Shown piece by piece: positions 19,088 through 27,216 of a stretch of DNA of 42,189 nt (positions are counted from its first letter, which is position 1; each line of letters opens with the position of its first letter). The translations under genes and the position numbers were made by a program. The stretch comes from Candidatus Desulfovibrio intestinigallinarum (lineage in GTDB: Bacteria; Desulfobacterota; Desulfovibrionia; Desulfovibrionales; Desulfovibrionaceae). Location: positions 1 to 42,189 of the forward strand of contig DXFI01000122.1 in the NCBI GenBank assembly GCA_019114565.1. Reading direction: 5' to 3'. The notes below the pieces were generated by a model, which was given only the letters and a program-made list of their open reading frames with translations, ran no database searches and was not told the DNA's origin.

Positions 19088-19317
19088 GCGTGCCCCCTTC
19101 CCCAGCGCAACTCATCAAGACTATCTTCAAGTAACACTTCAACATCATGCCGGAAGTCCTGATTGCCGAGCATCAGGATTCCGATTCGCATGAGCTTCTT
19201 GCCGATCAAGTCCACCCAGGCGTCGTCGCCGTTCAGCTTCAGCTCGAACGTGACGCCGGTCGATCCGGCCTGCCCAGACAGTTTCAGAATGCACTCCTGC
19301 ACTTCCCGTGCTTCCAT
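19084..19317 (-). CDS. hypothetical protein between traL and traM
   Basis: 77-aa ORF overlapping traM start. Confidence 0.5.
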   Translation of the reverse strand: MEAREVQECILKLSGQAGSTGVTFELKLNGDDAWVDLIGKKLMRIGILMLGNQDFRHDVEVLLEDSLDELRWGRGHA

Positions 19318-19322
19318 ACGAC

Positions 19323-20057
19323 TTACAGGACCCTGCTTTCCTCAATGCGTTCCCGCACCGCGTTCCAGTACGTCCGCAAACGGCTTTTTGTGCCGACATT
19401 CCCCGCAGCAATGGCTTCCGCAAGCGTCTGGTGATTGAGAAACACGCGCTCCAGATCCACGCCCCCGGTACGCGCGTCAATGACAGGCAGTTCAATGACG
19501 GAGACGATGGACGGGGTTTTCTCGCTGAGAAACTCGCCGAAGGTGCGCCCTTCGGGTTTAGGCGGTTTCCCGAAATAGGGATTGACCCAGACGACGACGC
19601 CCTGATTCGGGAACGATTCCGTCAGCTCGTGCAGCCCCTTGATGGTGTCATTGAATGCCTGTCCGCCGGTAATGACGGTATGCAGCAGAACGTGATGTCC
19701 GTTCCAGTCGTCGCCCCCTTCCTGGAGAGTGCTCAGCATGTCGCCATTTTTGATGTAATTCCCCAGCTCAACAAAGCTGGACGCCCCGTTGTCCACAATG
19801 ACGTGCTCGCACTGGCTATACGCAAGTCCTTCCATCAGCCCGTCAAATTTGCGGGGATCAATAGCCCCGCTTTCATCGAGCACGTCAATCCGCGTGACGG
19901 CAAAACTTTTGTATCCCGCGAGTGTTGCATTGATGGGATCGGTGTCAAATGCCTCGACGCTTTTTCCGAGCGCGGTCGCGGCCTGGTAAAGCAGCGCCGC
20001 AATCATGCTTTTCCCGACGCCGCCCTTGCCCTGCAAGATAAAATGAATAGTCGCCAC
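19323..20057 (-). CDS. traL: TraL-like ParA/MinD-type ATPase (IncP)
   Basis: deviant Walker A QGKGGVGKSMIAALLYQ. Confidence 0.82.
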   Translation of the reverse strand: MATIHFILQGKGGVGKSMIAALLYQAATALGKSVEAFDTDPINATLAGYKSFAVTRIDVLDESGAIDPRKFDGLMEGLAYSQCEHVIVDNGASSFVELGNYIKNGDMLSTLQEGGDDWNGHHVLLHTVITGGQAFNDTIKGLHELTESFPNQGVVVWVNPYFGKPPKPEGRTFGEFLSEKTPSIVSVIELPVIDARTGGVDLERVFLNHQTLAEAIAAGNVGTKSRLRTYWNAVRERIEESRVL

Positions 20058-20074
20058 TTTTTTCCCCTAAGGTA

Positions 20075-20197
20075 TCAGGCCAGAGGCCGTTTCAGTCTCA
20101 GCGTAAAATAAATGCAACCCAACGTGACTGCGGACATGATAAGACGGCACAGGGCTGCAAATATTGTCTTATCGCCAAACAACTCGACAACATTCAA
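20075..20197 (-). CDS. possible small TM peptide (40 aa, TTG start), not in supplied ORF track
   Basis: manual frame read: MNVVELFGDKTIFAALCRLIMSAVTLGCIYFTLRLKRPLA. Confidence 0.3.
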   Translation of the reverse strand: MNVVELFGDKTIFAALCRLIMSAVTLGCIYFTLRLKRPLA

Positions 20198-20251
20198 TGA
20201 GCACGAGTCGTCGTATTACTTTCAGAAAAAACTCCATCCAGCCCATATGCG

Positions 20252-20650
20252 CTACATTCCTTTCAACTCTTTCAGCCAGTCTGGTTCTCCGTGCCTTCCG
20301 AACGCAGGTTTATCGTCATTGTCTCCTGCGATGATGCACTTCCTCTGTTGCACGGCCTGTCCCTGCGCTGGAGTCGCCGACGCCGACTCCGTTCGCTGCG
20401 CGGGAAGCGCGGGAGCGGGGGCCGGGGGCTGAGGCAAAGCGTCCCCCTTTCGCGAACGGCGACGCATGACACAGGGACGCATGCCGCTCGCATATTGTCG
20501 GAAGGTGTCATAGCCCATGGAAATCTTGCCTTTTCCCTTCAGCATGTCATAGGCAAGCCGAAATGTGCCGCCGGACGCTAGGATTTCCTCGACTTCCGGC
20601 CTGACAGCGAAAAATTCCCGTCTGGCAAGCCCCGGACGTAGTCTTGTCAT
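20252..20650 (-). CDS. traK: TraK-family oriT-binding protein (IncP-like)
   Basis: FFAVRPEVEEILASGGTFRLAYDMLKGKGKISMGYDTFRQYA typical of TraK. Confidence 0.82.
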   Translation of the reverse strand: MTRLRPGLARREFFAVRPEVEEILASGGTFRLAYDMLKGKGKISMGYDTFRQYASGMRPCVMRRRSRKGDALPQPPAPAPALPAQRTESASATPAQGQAVQQRKCIIAGDNDDKPAFGRHGEPDWLKELKGM

Positions 20651-20713
20651 GTCGTCACCATCTGAACTGTTGCGTCAACGTGGTTATCGATAGTCATTGC
20701 AGTTCTTATTTTT

Positions 20714-21181
20714 TTATGTCGATAGCCACCAAAAATATCGTGTAAACAATCGAAAAAAGATCACTGCAAAGAGACCGCATACCGGCAACATCAACCATAA
20801 CAGACCTCGCGTACAACAATCCCTCGGCTTTTCGTCCGGCTTGAAACACCACCAGAACATGGATGCAGCGGCAAGATTTCCGGCTGACACAAATAAAAAC
20901 AATGTTTTTCTTGTTATTCCGATTGACATGAAGGCGTCATACAGCACAGCCAGCATCATGATTTCCGTGGCCGCAAGCATGCCGACCTCCGCCCACCAGA
21001 GAAGCCAGTCCGGCCTGTTCTTGCAGAAGAGGAGGAAACGCCGGCCATCGTCCAGCCGCGCCCTGAGCTTCCGCATGGCCAGACGCCGCGCATTTCGCTT
21101 TCTGTAGGGCGCTTGCCACTCCCGCGGCTTTGGGGGCGCATATGCCATCAGGATACGCCGTTTCGGTCTGACGTGACGCAT
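20714..21181 (-). CDS. membrane protein of unknown function
   Basis: start taken at MRHVRPKRR; basic N-terminus then several TM segments. Confidence 0.5.
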   Translation of the reverse strand: MRHVRPKRRILMAYAPPKPREWQAPYRKRNARRLAMRKLRARLDDGRRFLLFCKNRPDWLLWWAEVGMLAATEIMMLAVLYDAFMSIGITRKTLFLFVSAGNLAAASMFWWCFKPDEKPRDCCTRGLLWLMLPVCGLFAVIFFRLFTRYFWWLST

Positions 21182-21768
21182 CAGATGCACGCCCCACACT
21201 TGTTGGGGGGCGTAGTCCCGGCAATTCCATACAACCTTCGCAGCTCAATATATAAAGGTGGAATATCTTCACCATTATCAAGCATTTCTTTAAATTCAAG
21301 TTGCAGACGACGCCTGCAATACATTCTATGCCATGATGCAATCTCTCCTTCAGCTTGCAACCTGCAATAAAGATGCTCGCACCAGTATTTATGCTCATGA
21401 TTCAATGTATAGAAAGGAAAATGAGTATTTTTAGCCGCATATGCTGCAACGCTGGCCTCAAATTCCGCTACATCACGAGCTAAATGATTTTCTCGCTCAG
21501 GTATGCGACGATAATTTTTGCCTGATATTGCCTCCCGCTCCATCGCATCTTCGACAACCAAACGTGCCAGAAGCATACGGTAGAAGGGCAAGCCATCTTT
21601 TTTCCAATTACACCAGCGTTTATCTGTATGCAGCAATTTTACGGGATAGTGCCTGTTAACCCATCTCAGGATATTTAGGCTTACTGGTGTAGGCCGTATT
21701 ATTTCTGCGGCGACACGCGCCTCAAATTCTGCGGCGTCACAAAAGTCTTCTTCCATCCGAGTCCCCAC
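21181..21768 (-). CDS. hypothetical protein with an internal two-fold repeat
   Basis: AEFEARVAAEI...DKRWC and AEFEASVAAYA...HKYWC. Confidence 0.6.
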   Translation of the reverse strand: MGTRMEEDFCDAAEFEARVAAEIIRPTPVSLNILRWVNRHYPVKLLHTDKRWCNWKKDGLPFYRMLLARLVVEDAMEREAISGKNYRRIPERENHLARDVAEFEASVAAYAAKNTHFPFYTLNHEHKYWCEHLYCRLQAEGEIASWHRMYCRRRLQLEFKEMLDNGEDIPPLYIELRRLYGIAGTTPPNKCGACI

Positions 21769-21773
21769 AGAGA

Positions 21774-23033
21774 TCAGGCGAAAACCCCTTCAAGCCATGC
21801 GTCGAACGAGGGAGGCGGCATTGCCCCGGTCATGCTTTCCCGTGCCCGGTCAAGCAGCTTTTCCGGCGAAAAGCCCAGCGCCCTGGCGCGACAGAGCGCG
21901 GCGCAAATCTTGCCTCTGACCTCGGACGGCCAAAGCCTGCTGAATGCGTCGAAAACTTTTCCCGCCTCGTCGGCCTTTGCCCGCTCTTCCGGGGTTCGCT
22001 TCGCCGGGGGAAGTTCCTTCGCGGGCGGCGCGAGAGGTACGGCCTGCGTGCCGGAGGAGGTATCGACGCCGCAGGCCGCCCCATACCCGTCCTGCCGGAA
22101 CGGTTCGTCGTTCCAGCGTTCGCCCTGGAGCCAGCCGGTCAGGTTCGGGACATAACCGCGCATCCAGCGGCTGTCTTCACGCCGGAAACGCTCGACAACG
22201 CCTAAAAGCGCGTCGATGTCCGGCAGGCGTCCCGCCCGCGCGAGAGAGCGGAAAGTTCGTTCAGCGGAAAGCCGCCCCTGCTTGATCGGCCATGCCTGGA
22301 ACAGCCGGTCAAAGGCCGCCGGAAGGAAGGCGGGACTGGTCGTACCGACCGCGCCGTCCGCGCTCCTCTTCGTTCCCGCCTTCCTGGAGTAAGTCATCGA
22401 CCGTTGAGTCAACGACCGACCTTCCGGCGTTTCAGCCCTTTTGGGGCGTGAAAGAAAATCCCCCCTCCCGGAGAGTTTCGGAGGACAGACGCCGCCCGTC
22501 GCACACGCTCTTGTCTGTGCGGGAGCGGATACGCGACGCGAAGGAGAAACATCGCCCGTGCTGGTCGTCGGAAGGGGGGAAAGGGGGGTAATATCTCTCT
22601 TTTCTTCTTTCTTATCTTCCTTAAAGGAAGGACCGGCAGATTTTGCCGCTCCGACCGGTACATTCTTCCGGTCTTCGGGTAAAAAAAGAGAGTCGGTTTC
22701 GTAGCCCAGCCGCTCAAGCAGCGACATGAGCCGGGGAGATCTGAGAAGGCGATAGACGCTGCGTCCGTTGTTGGATGTCCAGTCGCGACGCACGTCGATA
22801 TACTCGTAGTGGCGCAGGATGCCGAGGTAGGTCCGAGCCGTCCGCTCGCAGCCCTTGCACACGAGCGCGAGCGTCTCCATCGGAACCGAGCATTCGCCGG
22901 TATGGAGAGAGGAGCTGAAGAGGAAGGCGTAGAGATGGCTCGCTCCAAGCCCCACCTCCCGATCAAGGTCAATGAAACGGGGATAGAACTTGTCCGCCAC
23001 TCTCAAGAAATTCTGAGGCACCAAAGTCTTCAT
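21774..23033 (-). CDS. winged-helix replication-like protein (phage/plasmid replisome-organizer type)
   Basis: N-terminal HTH (SVPMETLALVCKGCERTARTYLGIL) and C-terminal FDRLFQAWPIKQGRLSAERTFRSL...YVPNLTGWLQGERWNDEP pattern; start MKTLVPQ with GGGG upstream. Confidence 0.65.
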   Translation of the reverse strand: MKTLVPQNFLRVADKFYPRFIDLDREVGLGASHLYAFLFSSSLHTGECSVPMETLALVCKGCERTARTYLGILRHYEYIDVRRDWTSNNGRSVYRLLRSPRLMSLLERLGYETDSLFLPEDRKNVPVGAAKSAGPSFKEDKKEEKRDITPLSPLPTTSTGDVSPSRRVSAPAQTRACATGGVCPPKLSGRGDFLSRPKRAETPEGRSLTQRSMTYSRKAGTKRSADGAVGTTSPAFLPAAFDRLFQAWPIKQGRLSAERTFRSLARAGRLPDIDALLGVVERFRREDSRWMRGYVPNLTGWLQGERWNDEPFRQDGYGAACGVDTSSGTQAVPLAPPAKELPPAKRTPEERAKADEAGKVFDAFSRLWPSEVRGKICAALCRARALGFSPEKLLDRARESMTGAMPPPSFDAWLEGVFA

Positions 23034-23075
23034 CTCAGCCCCCATGAAAAAGGCAAAGAAAAAGCCCCCGAACGC

Positions 23076-23104
23076 TTGACGCCGGTCTCAAAGAAGACTA
23101 TGGT
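23076..23104 (+). promoter_or_regulatory. sigma70-like promoter for a putative antisense sRNA
   Basis: TTGACG (23076-23081), 17-nt spacer, TATGGT (23099-23104). Confidence 0.55.
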
Positions 23105-23110
23105 AAAACC

Positions 23111-23175
23111 TGTCAACGGCTCACCACAGTGGGCATTGCCTCGAAAGCGCTTGCAACACTTTCGGGGCTTTTTTC
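23111..23175 (+). ncRNA. putative ~65-nt countertranscript RNA antisense to the leader of the replication-like gene
   Basis: promoter at correct spacing upstream and an intrinsic terminator at its end; no ORF needed to explain it. Confidence 0.45.
23139..23175 (+). terminator. rho-independent terminator
   Basis: CCTCGAAAG / CTTTCGGGG stem with one G:T pair, followed by CTTTTTTC. Confidence 0.7.
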
Positions 23176-23262
23176 TTTCGCTCTTTTCTGTACTTTTCTG
23201 GTTTTTGCTACCCGTTTTTTATCCCGGAAATTGCTCAAATAGCAAACAACATACCATATCGC

Positions 23263-23487
23263 CTATACGACGATTCCGGCCTCACGACACTCCCGAATCA
23301 GAGGCCCGTGCATCTTTTTCGGCACAAGATTCTTGAAGTATAACGCGGTCCTGAGAAGAGCTCGCTCGCAACCGCCGGGGCCTTCTTCCTCCAGCGCATC
23401 GAAATAATAGCGCTTGATCTTGGGATCACGGGTTTTCATGAAGGAATCAAGGCGTAACTGACCGCCATCATTGCTCTTTTTCATCAA
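23263..23487 (-). CDS. hypothetical protein
   Basis: 74-aa ORF at the distal end of the transfer module. Confidence 0.5.
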   Translation of the reverse strand: MMKKSNDGGQLRLDSFMKTRDPKIKRYYFDALEEEGPGGCERALLRTALYFKNLVPKKMHGPLIRECREAGIVV

Positions 23488-23566
23488 AAATCTCCTTTTT
23501 GCTGCCCATCTCTGTAAAAAACGCCCTTCCGGTTAGCTATAGGGTGTTGCAAAACCAAAAAAAGGG

Positions 23567-23600
23567 AGCTGGCCCCCAAAACCAACTCCCTTTAATCATT
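23567..23600. terminator. strong hairpin separating the conjugation module from the backbone
   Basis: AAAGGGAGCTGG...CCAACTCCCTTT stem-loop preceded by an A-tract. Confidence 0.65.
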
Positions 23601-23684
23601 AACTTTCTACTTTTTTGCCTTGGAATCCGCAAGGAAAAGGTTCCCTTCCCCCCTCAGTAATCAACCAAATCTCCCTTCTCCGCC

Positions 23685-24296
23685 CTACCCCGCAGCCGTC
23701 AAACACAGCATGACGGTTTGCAGGGGAGCCGCGGGCAGCGGTGGCGGCGGCGGAATAACCGGGCCGCCTTCGGGCCAGATGCACTGCGCGGTCATGGCAA
23801 CCATAGCCGCGCCCACGCCGCACTTGCAGATGGTGCCGAGAAAACGGCCCACCAGCGTGCCGAAGGCCGCGTTAAAGGCTTCCTGCCGGGAACGCCCCTT
23901 GAGCAGCTCCATCAGCAGACAGCCCAGCCATGCGCCGCCCAGCGCGCCGATAAGCGCGCCGAGTCCGAAGAAGAGGGGCGCAAGCACAATGGCGCCGATG
24001 ATACCGCCGATCATGCCTGCCAGCGTCCCCGCCGAACTGGAACCATGCCGCTTTGCCTTGAGGAGCTGCACGCCGGTTTCCATGACCTCCCCGGCCACGG
24101 CAAGGGCGCACATGCCGATCCAGTACCACAGGCCCATGCTGTTTTCCTGCGGTACGCCAAAGTACCAGAGGACGGCCAGCACAAGAATAAGCCAGTTGGC
24201 GGGCAGTCCCACCACATTGAGCAGCACGGAGCAGCCCAGAACAATAATAAACACCACGGCAAAGCCGGTGCCCAGCAGGGCCAGCAACGCTTCCAT
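23685..24296 (-). CDS. DUF456 family membrane protein
   Basis: GLPANWLILVLAVLWYF and Gly-rich TM pattern. Confidence 0.75.
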   Translation of the reverse strand: MEALLALLGTGFAVVFIIVLGCSVLLNVVGLPANWLILVLAVLWYFGVPQENSMGLWYWIGMCALAVAGEVMETGVQLLKAKRHGSSSAGTLAGMIGGIIGAIVLAPLFFGLGALIGALGGAWLGCLLMELLKGRSRQEAFNAAFGTLVGRFLGTICKCGVGAAMVAMTAQCIWPEGGPVIPPPPPLPAAPLQTVMLCLTAAG

Positions 24297-24302
24297 AAAC
24301 GC

Positions 24303-25622
24303 CTACTTGGTTGCGCGCCGATCCTGCACGCGCACGGCCTTGCCGCCCTCGTTGCAGGGCAGACTGCTGCTCTGGACAAGCTCGACTCTGGGCGTCACCA
24401 GAATTTCGTCGCGCAGACGGCGGGCAATGGTATTCTGCAGATTGTGCAGAATACGCATGTCTTCCACAAAATATTCGTCGCGCACTTCCACCTGCACGCG
24501 CATGACATCGCCGAGACCGTCGTTTTCCAGCAGGATCAGATAGTTCTGCCCCACTTCGGGGAAGCCCATGATCACCTTTTCAATCTGCATGGGATAGACG
24601 TTCACGCCCTTGATGATGAACATGTCGTCGGCGCGGCCAAGGATGCGATCCATGCGGCGGTGCTGCCGGCCGCAGGCGCATTCGCCGGGCAAAAAGCGCG
24701 TCAGGTCGCGGGTGCGGTAGCGCAGAATGGGCATGCCCTCACGGCACAGATTGGTCATGACAAGCTCGCCCACTTCGCCGTCGGGCACGGGCTCGCCGGT
24801 GGCGGGATCAATGATCTCGGCGAGGAAGGTATCTTCCCAGATATGCAGACCGTGCTGCTCGGGGCACTCGAAGGCCACGCCGGGGCCGTTCATTTCGGAA
24901 AGGCCGTAGGAGTTGAAAGCCTTCATGGCAAAAATGTCTTCAATACGCTTACGGAAGGCTTCGGTATAGGGCTCCGCGCCCACCACGGCGATACGCAGGG
25001 AGAGATCCGCCGGATTTTCGCCCATTTCGCGCAGCTGCTCGGCCAGAATGAGCGCATAGGACGGGAGAATGTGGGCCACCGTCGTGCGAAAATCCTTGAC
25101 CAGCTTGATCTGGCGGCGGGAGTTTCCGGGCCCTGCGGGAATGGTCATGCAGCCCAGACGCTCCGCGCCGAAGTGAATGCCCAGACCGCCGGTAAAGAGC
25201 CCGTAGCCGGACATGTTCTGAAAAACGTCGTCGGGGCGCACGCCGACCATGTACAGACAGCGCGCCATGAGATCGGCCCAGGTATTGATGTCGTTCTGCG
25301 TATGGCAGATGGCCACGGGCGTTCCGGTCGTGCCGCTGGAACAGTGCATGCGCACAATGTCGCGCTGCGGCACGCACAGAAGCCCCGTAGGGTACTGGGA
25401 GCGCAGATCGTCCTTGGTGGTAAAGGGAATCTTGCGCACGTCGTCCAGAGTGCGGAGGCTGTCGGGAGTTACGCCCGCAGCATCGAGCCGTTCTCGGTAA
25501 AAAGCGCATTTGCGGCTGTGTTCCACGAGGGAGCGCAGGCGCGTAAGCTGGGCGGCGGCAATATGATCGCGGCTCCAGGTTTCTGCGGCGTCGTAATAGT
25601 CGATGGTCATTGTCTCCCTCAT
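24303..25622 (-). CDS. phenylacetate-CoA ligase family AMP-forming ligase
   Basis: HCSSGTTGTPVAICHT, YGLSEMNGPGVAFEC, VYPMQIEKVIMG motifs. Confidence 0.9.
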   Translation of the reverse strand: MRETMTIDYYDAAETWSRDHIAAAQLTRLRSLVEHSRKCAFYRERLDAAGVTPDSLRTLDDVRKIPFTTKDDLRSQYPTGLLCVPQRDIVRMHCSSGTTGTPVAICHTQNDINTWADLMARCLYMVGVRPDDVFQNMSGYGLFTGGLGIHFGAERLGCMTIPAGPGNSRRQIKLVKDFRTTVAHILPSYALILAEQLREMGENPADLSLRIAVVGAEPYTEAFRKRIEDIFAMKAFNSYGLSEMNGPGVAFECPEQHGLHIWEDTFLAEIIDPATGEPVPDGEVGELVMTNLCREGMPILRYRTRDLTRFLPGECACGRQHRRMDRILGRADDMFIIKGVNVYPMQIEKVIMGFPEVGQNYLILLENDGLGDVMRVQVEVRDEYFVEDMRILHNLQNTIARRLRDEILVTPRVELVQSSSLPCNEGGKAVRVQDRRATK

Positions 25623-25625
25623 TCC

Positions 25626-26684
25626 TTATTTGCTGTTGTGTTGCGCGAGCCCCCAGAGCAGGCCGAAACAGCCGCCCATCATCATGTCGCCGAAGGGATC
25701 AAGAAAACGTCCCTGACCGCGCAGCAATTCGCGCCGCGGTCCCATGATATAGGTTGCGTCATAGCCGCCGGCCTCCTCGCAATAGGGGCCGAAGGCCGTG
25801 CCGTGCCCGCCGGTGGCCTGTACTTCCTCGCAGGGCAGCCAGGACTTGCGGAACTGTTCCAGATCGCGCAGCGTTTCTTCCTGCGTGCGCATGCCGGTAT
25901 GATGCTCGTAAATACCGCGGATTCTGCCCTGATACACAAGCGCCGCCACCGTATGGCTGTTCCCGACATTGATCAGGGTGATGCCGTCGCGGTAGCTGCG
26001 ATCCCGCACCTCCTGCACGCTCAGGGCCCCGAGCAGGGCGCTTGTGCCGGTGTCGCTCACGGGGCCGCCCGTCTTTTCGCGCAGGGCCTGAAGGCGCGTC
26101 AGCGGGCCCGGGATATCGCCGTCGTAAATCCAGTGCGCGGGATCGTTGTCCGCTCCCAGCAGGGCCGTCCAGGCCTGCATGCGGCCGTGCCGGTTGCCGT
26201 CGGGATGCACGCCGTGATCCTGCGCCGCGGCCACGACCATATGCGGCTGCGGCAGACAGGCATGACGCAGCAGGGAACTCCAGAACTCCGGAGAATAATC
26301 GGTCAGAAAGAGCGGCACATAGCCTTCGGGGCACTGCTCGCGCAGCTGCACGCCCATGCCTTCGACCACCTCCACGGCATCATGCAGCCCGCGGGATGCG
26401 GCCGTGGTGGAGGCCACGGACAGCCCCGCTGCCAGATGTTCGCGCACAGCCTGAGTGCAGCCGCCGCCGATATTGCCGCCGTAGAGCCAGACGTTGCACT
26501 TGAGCAGGGTCAGCTCCCGGATGCGCTGGGCGGCAAGCCGGGCCGGAGAAGGCAGGACAAAACGCGGCCAGTTGTGAAGCTCCAGACCGGGCCGGGCCAG
26601 CAGAGCATCCTGCGTGCCGCTGCCGATATCCAGACAGAGGACAGGGCCGTTCCTTTTCAGGAAATGTCTGACAAGTTCATTCAT
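25626..26684 (-). CDS. DUF1786 family protein
   Basis: CLDIGSGTQDALL, start MNELVRHF with GGGGGA upstream; ORF-track start lies inside a repeat. Confidence 0.75.
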   Translation of the reverse strand: MNELVRHFLKRNGPVLCLDIGSGTQDALLARPGLELHNWPRFVLPSPARLAAQRIRELTLLKCNVWLYGGNIGGGCTQAVREHLAAGLSVASTTAASRGLHDAVEVVEGMGVQLREQCPEGYVPLFLTDYSPEFWSSLLRHACLPQPHMVVAAAQDHGVHPDGNRHGRMQAWTALLGADNDPAHWIYDGDIPGPLTRLQALREKTGGPVSDTGTSALLGALSVQEVRDRSYRDGITLINVGNSHTVAALVYQGRIRGIYEHHTGMRTQEETLRDLEQFRKSWLPCEEVQATGGHGTAFGPYCEEAGGYDATYIMGPRRELLRGQGRFLDPFGDMMMGGCFGLLWGLAQHNSK

Positions 26685-26771
26685 AAGCAATCCCCCAGGG
26701 TCAGCAAAAGATGTATCCGCAAGGCGCGGCTTTCGCAAGCCTTGCCCCTTTCCGGCCCTGCGGTCTTCTTT

Positions 26772-26871
26772 AAGGCGTTTCACCTTTGAAAAAGGTAATA
26801 CGCGAGGCGGCGGCACAATGCCGTCCGGCCAGACGCGAGCGAAAAACCGCGTTTCAAGCTGAAAATGCTCT
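26772..26871 (+). repeat. family 1 palindromic element, copy 1 (internally deleted, ~100 bp)
   Basis: GCGTTTCACCTTTGAAAAAGGT...GAAAATGCTCT ends present, middle missing. Confidence 0.8.
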
Positions 26872-26882
26872 GGAGAAAAAAC

Positions 26883-26911
26883 TTGCCAGTCGGCGCGGCT
26901 TCGCGTATAGA
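26883..26911 (+). promoter_or_regulatory. promoter of tRNA-Leu copy 1
   Basis: TTGCCA-17-TATAGA, conserved at the other copies. Confidence 0.6.
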
Positions 26912-26921
26912 GCATCTCTCC

Positions 26922-27006
26922 GCCGAGGTGGTGGAACTGGTAGACACGCTATCTTGAGGGGGTAGTGGCAATAGCTGTGCGGGTTCGAGTCCCGCCCTCG
27001 GCACCA
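26922..27006 (+). tRNA. tRNA-Leu (anticodon GAG), CCA encoded
   Basis: GCCGAGG/CCTCGGC acceptor, loop TTGAGGG, long variable arm, GGTTCGAGTCC T-arm. Confidence 0.95.
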
Positions 27007-27021
27007 GTTCTGAAAGACAAA

Positions 27022-27050
27022 GGTCGTGGCATCATGCCGCGACCTTTTTT
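27022..27050 (+). terminator. rho-independent terminator after tRNA-Leu copy 1
   Basis: GGTCGTGGCATCATGCCGCGACCTTTTTT. Confidence 0.8.
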
Positions 27051-27216
27051 GTTGTGTCCGATATTCCCCCGCTCAGGACACGACAACCCCGGCAGAATCA
27101 GGCAAATCTCGGAGAGAAACGCATCTGGAACGGCGGCTGTCCTCCCGCTATACTGGCGGCGTCGGCAACGGGCAGCGGCCCGTTGCCTTCCCTTCCGCAA
27201 CAAAGAGATACCGAAC

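Noticed and set aside
1-23600. Relaxase, coupling protein or integrase
   Set aside because: None of the ORFs shows relaxase HxH/Tyr, VirD4 or tyrosine/serine recombinase signatures; probably outside the window
23718-26789. 1023-aa + strand ORF
   Set aside because: Wholly antisense to DUF456, PaaK-like and DUF1786 genes with clear motifs; composition is His/Gly/Ala-rich frame shadow of GC-rich coding DNA
26685-26915. N-terminal extension of the DUF1786 ORF
   Set aside because: Encoded by repeat copy 1; internal ATG at 26684 has a good RBS
26780-27004. ORFs beginning MPRAGLEPAQLLPLPPQDSVSTSSTTSA (also 33728-34102 and 35763-36245)
   Set aside because: Antisense translations of the tRNA-Leu genes, a common mis-annotation
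26922-27006. tRNA-Leu as the attachment site of the left-hand element
   Set aside because: The tRNA lies over 3 kb from the module edge, intact, and no tRNA 3'-end repeat was found near 23,500
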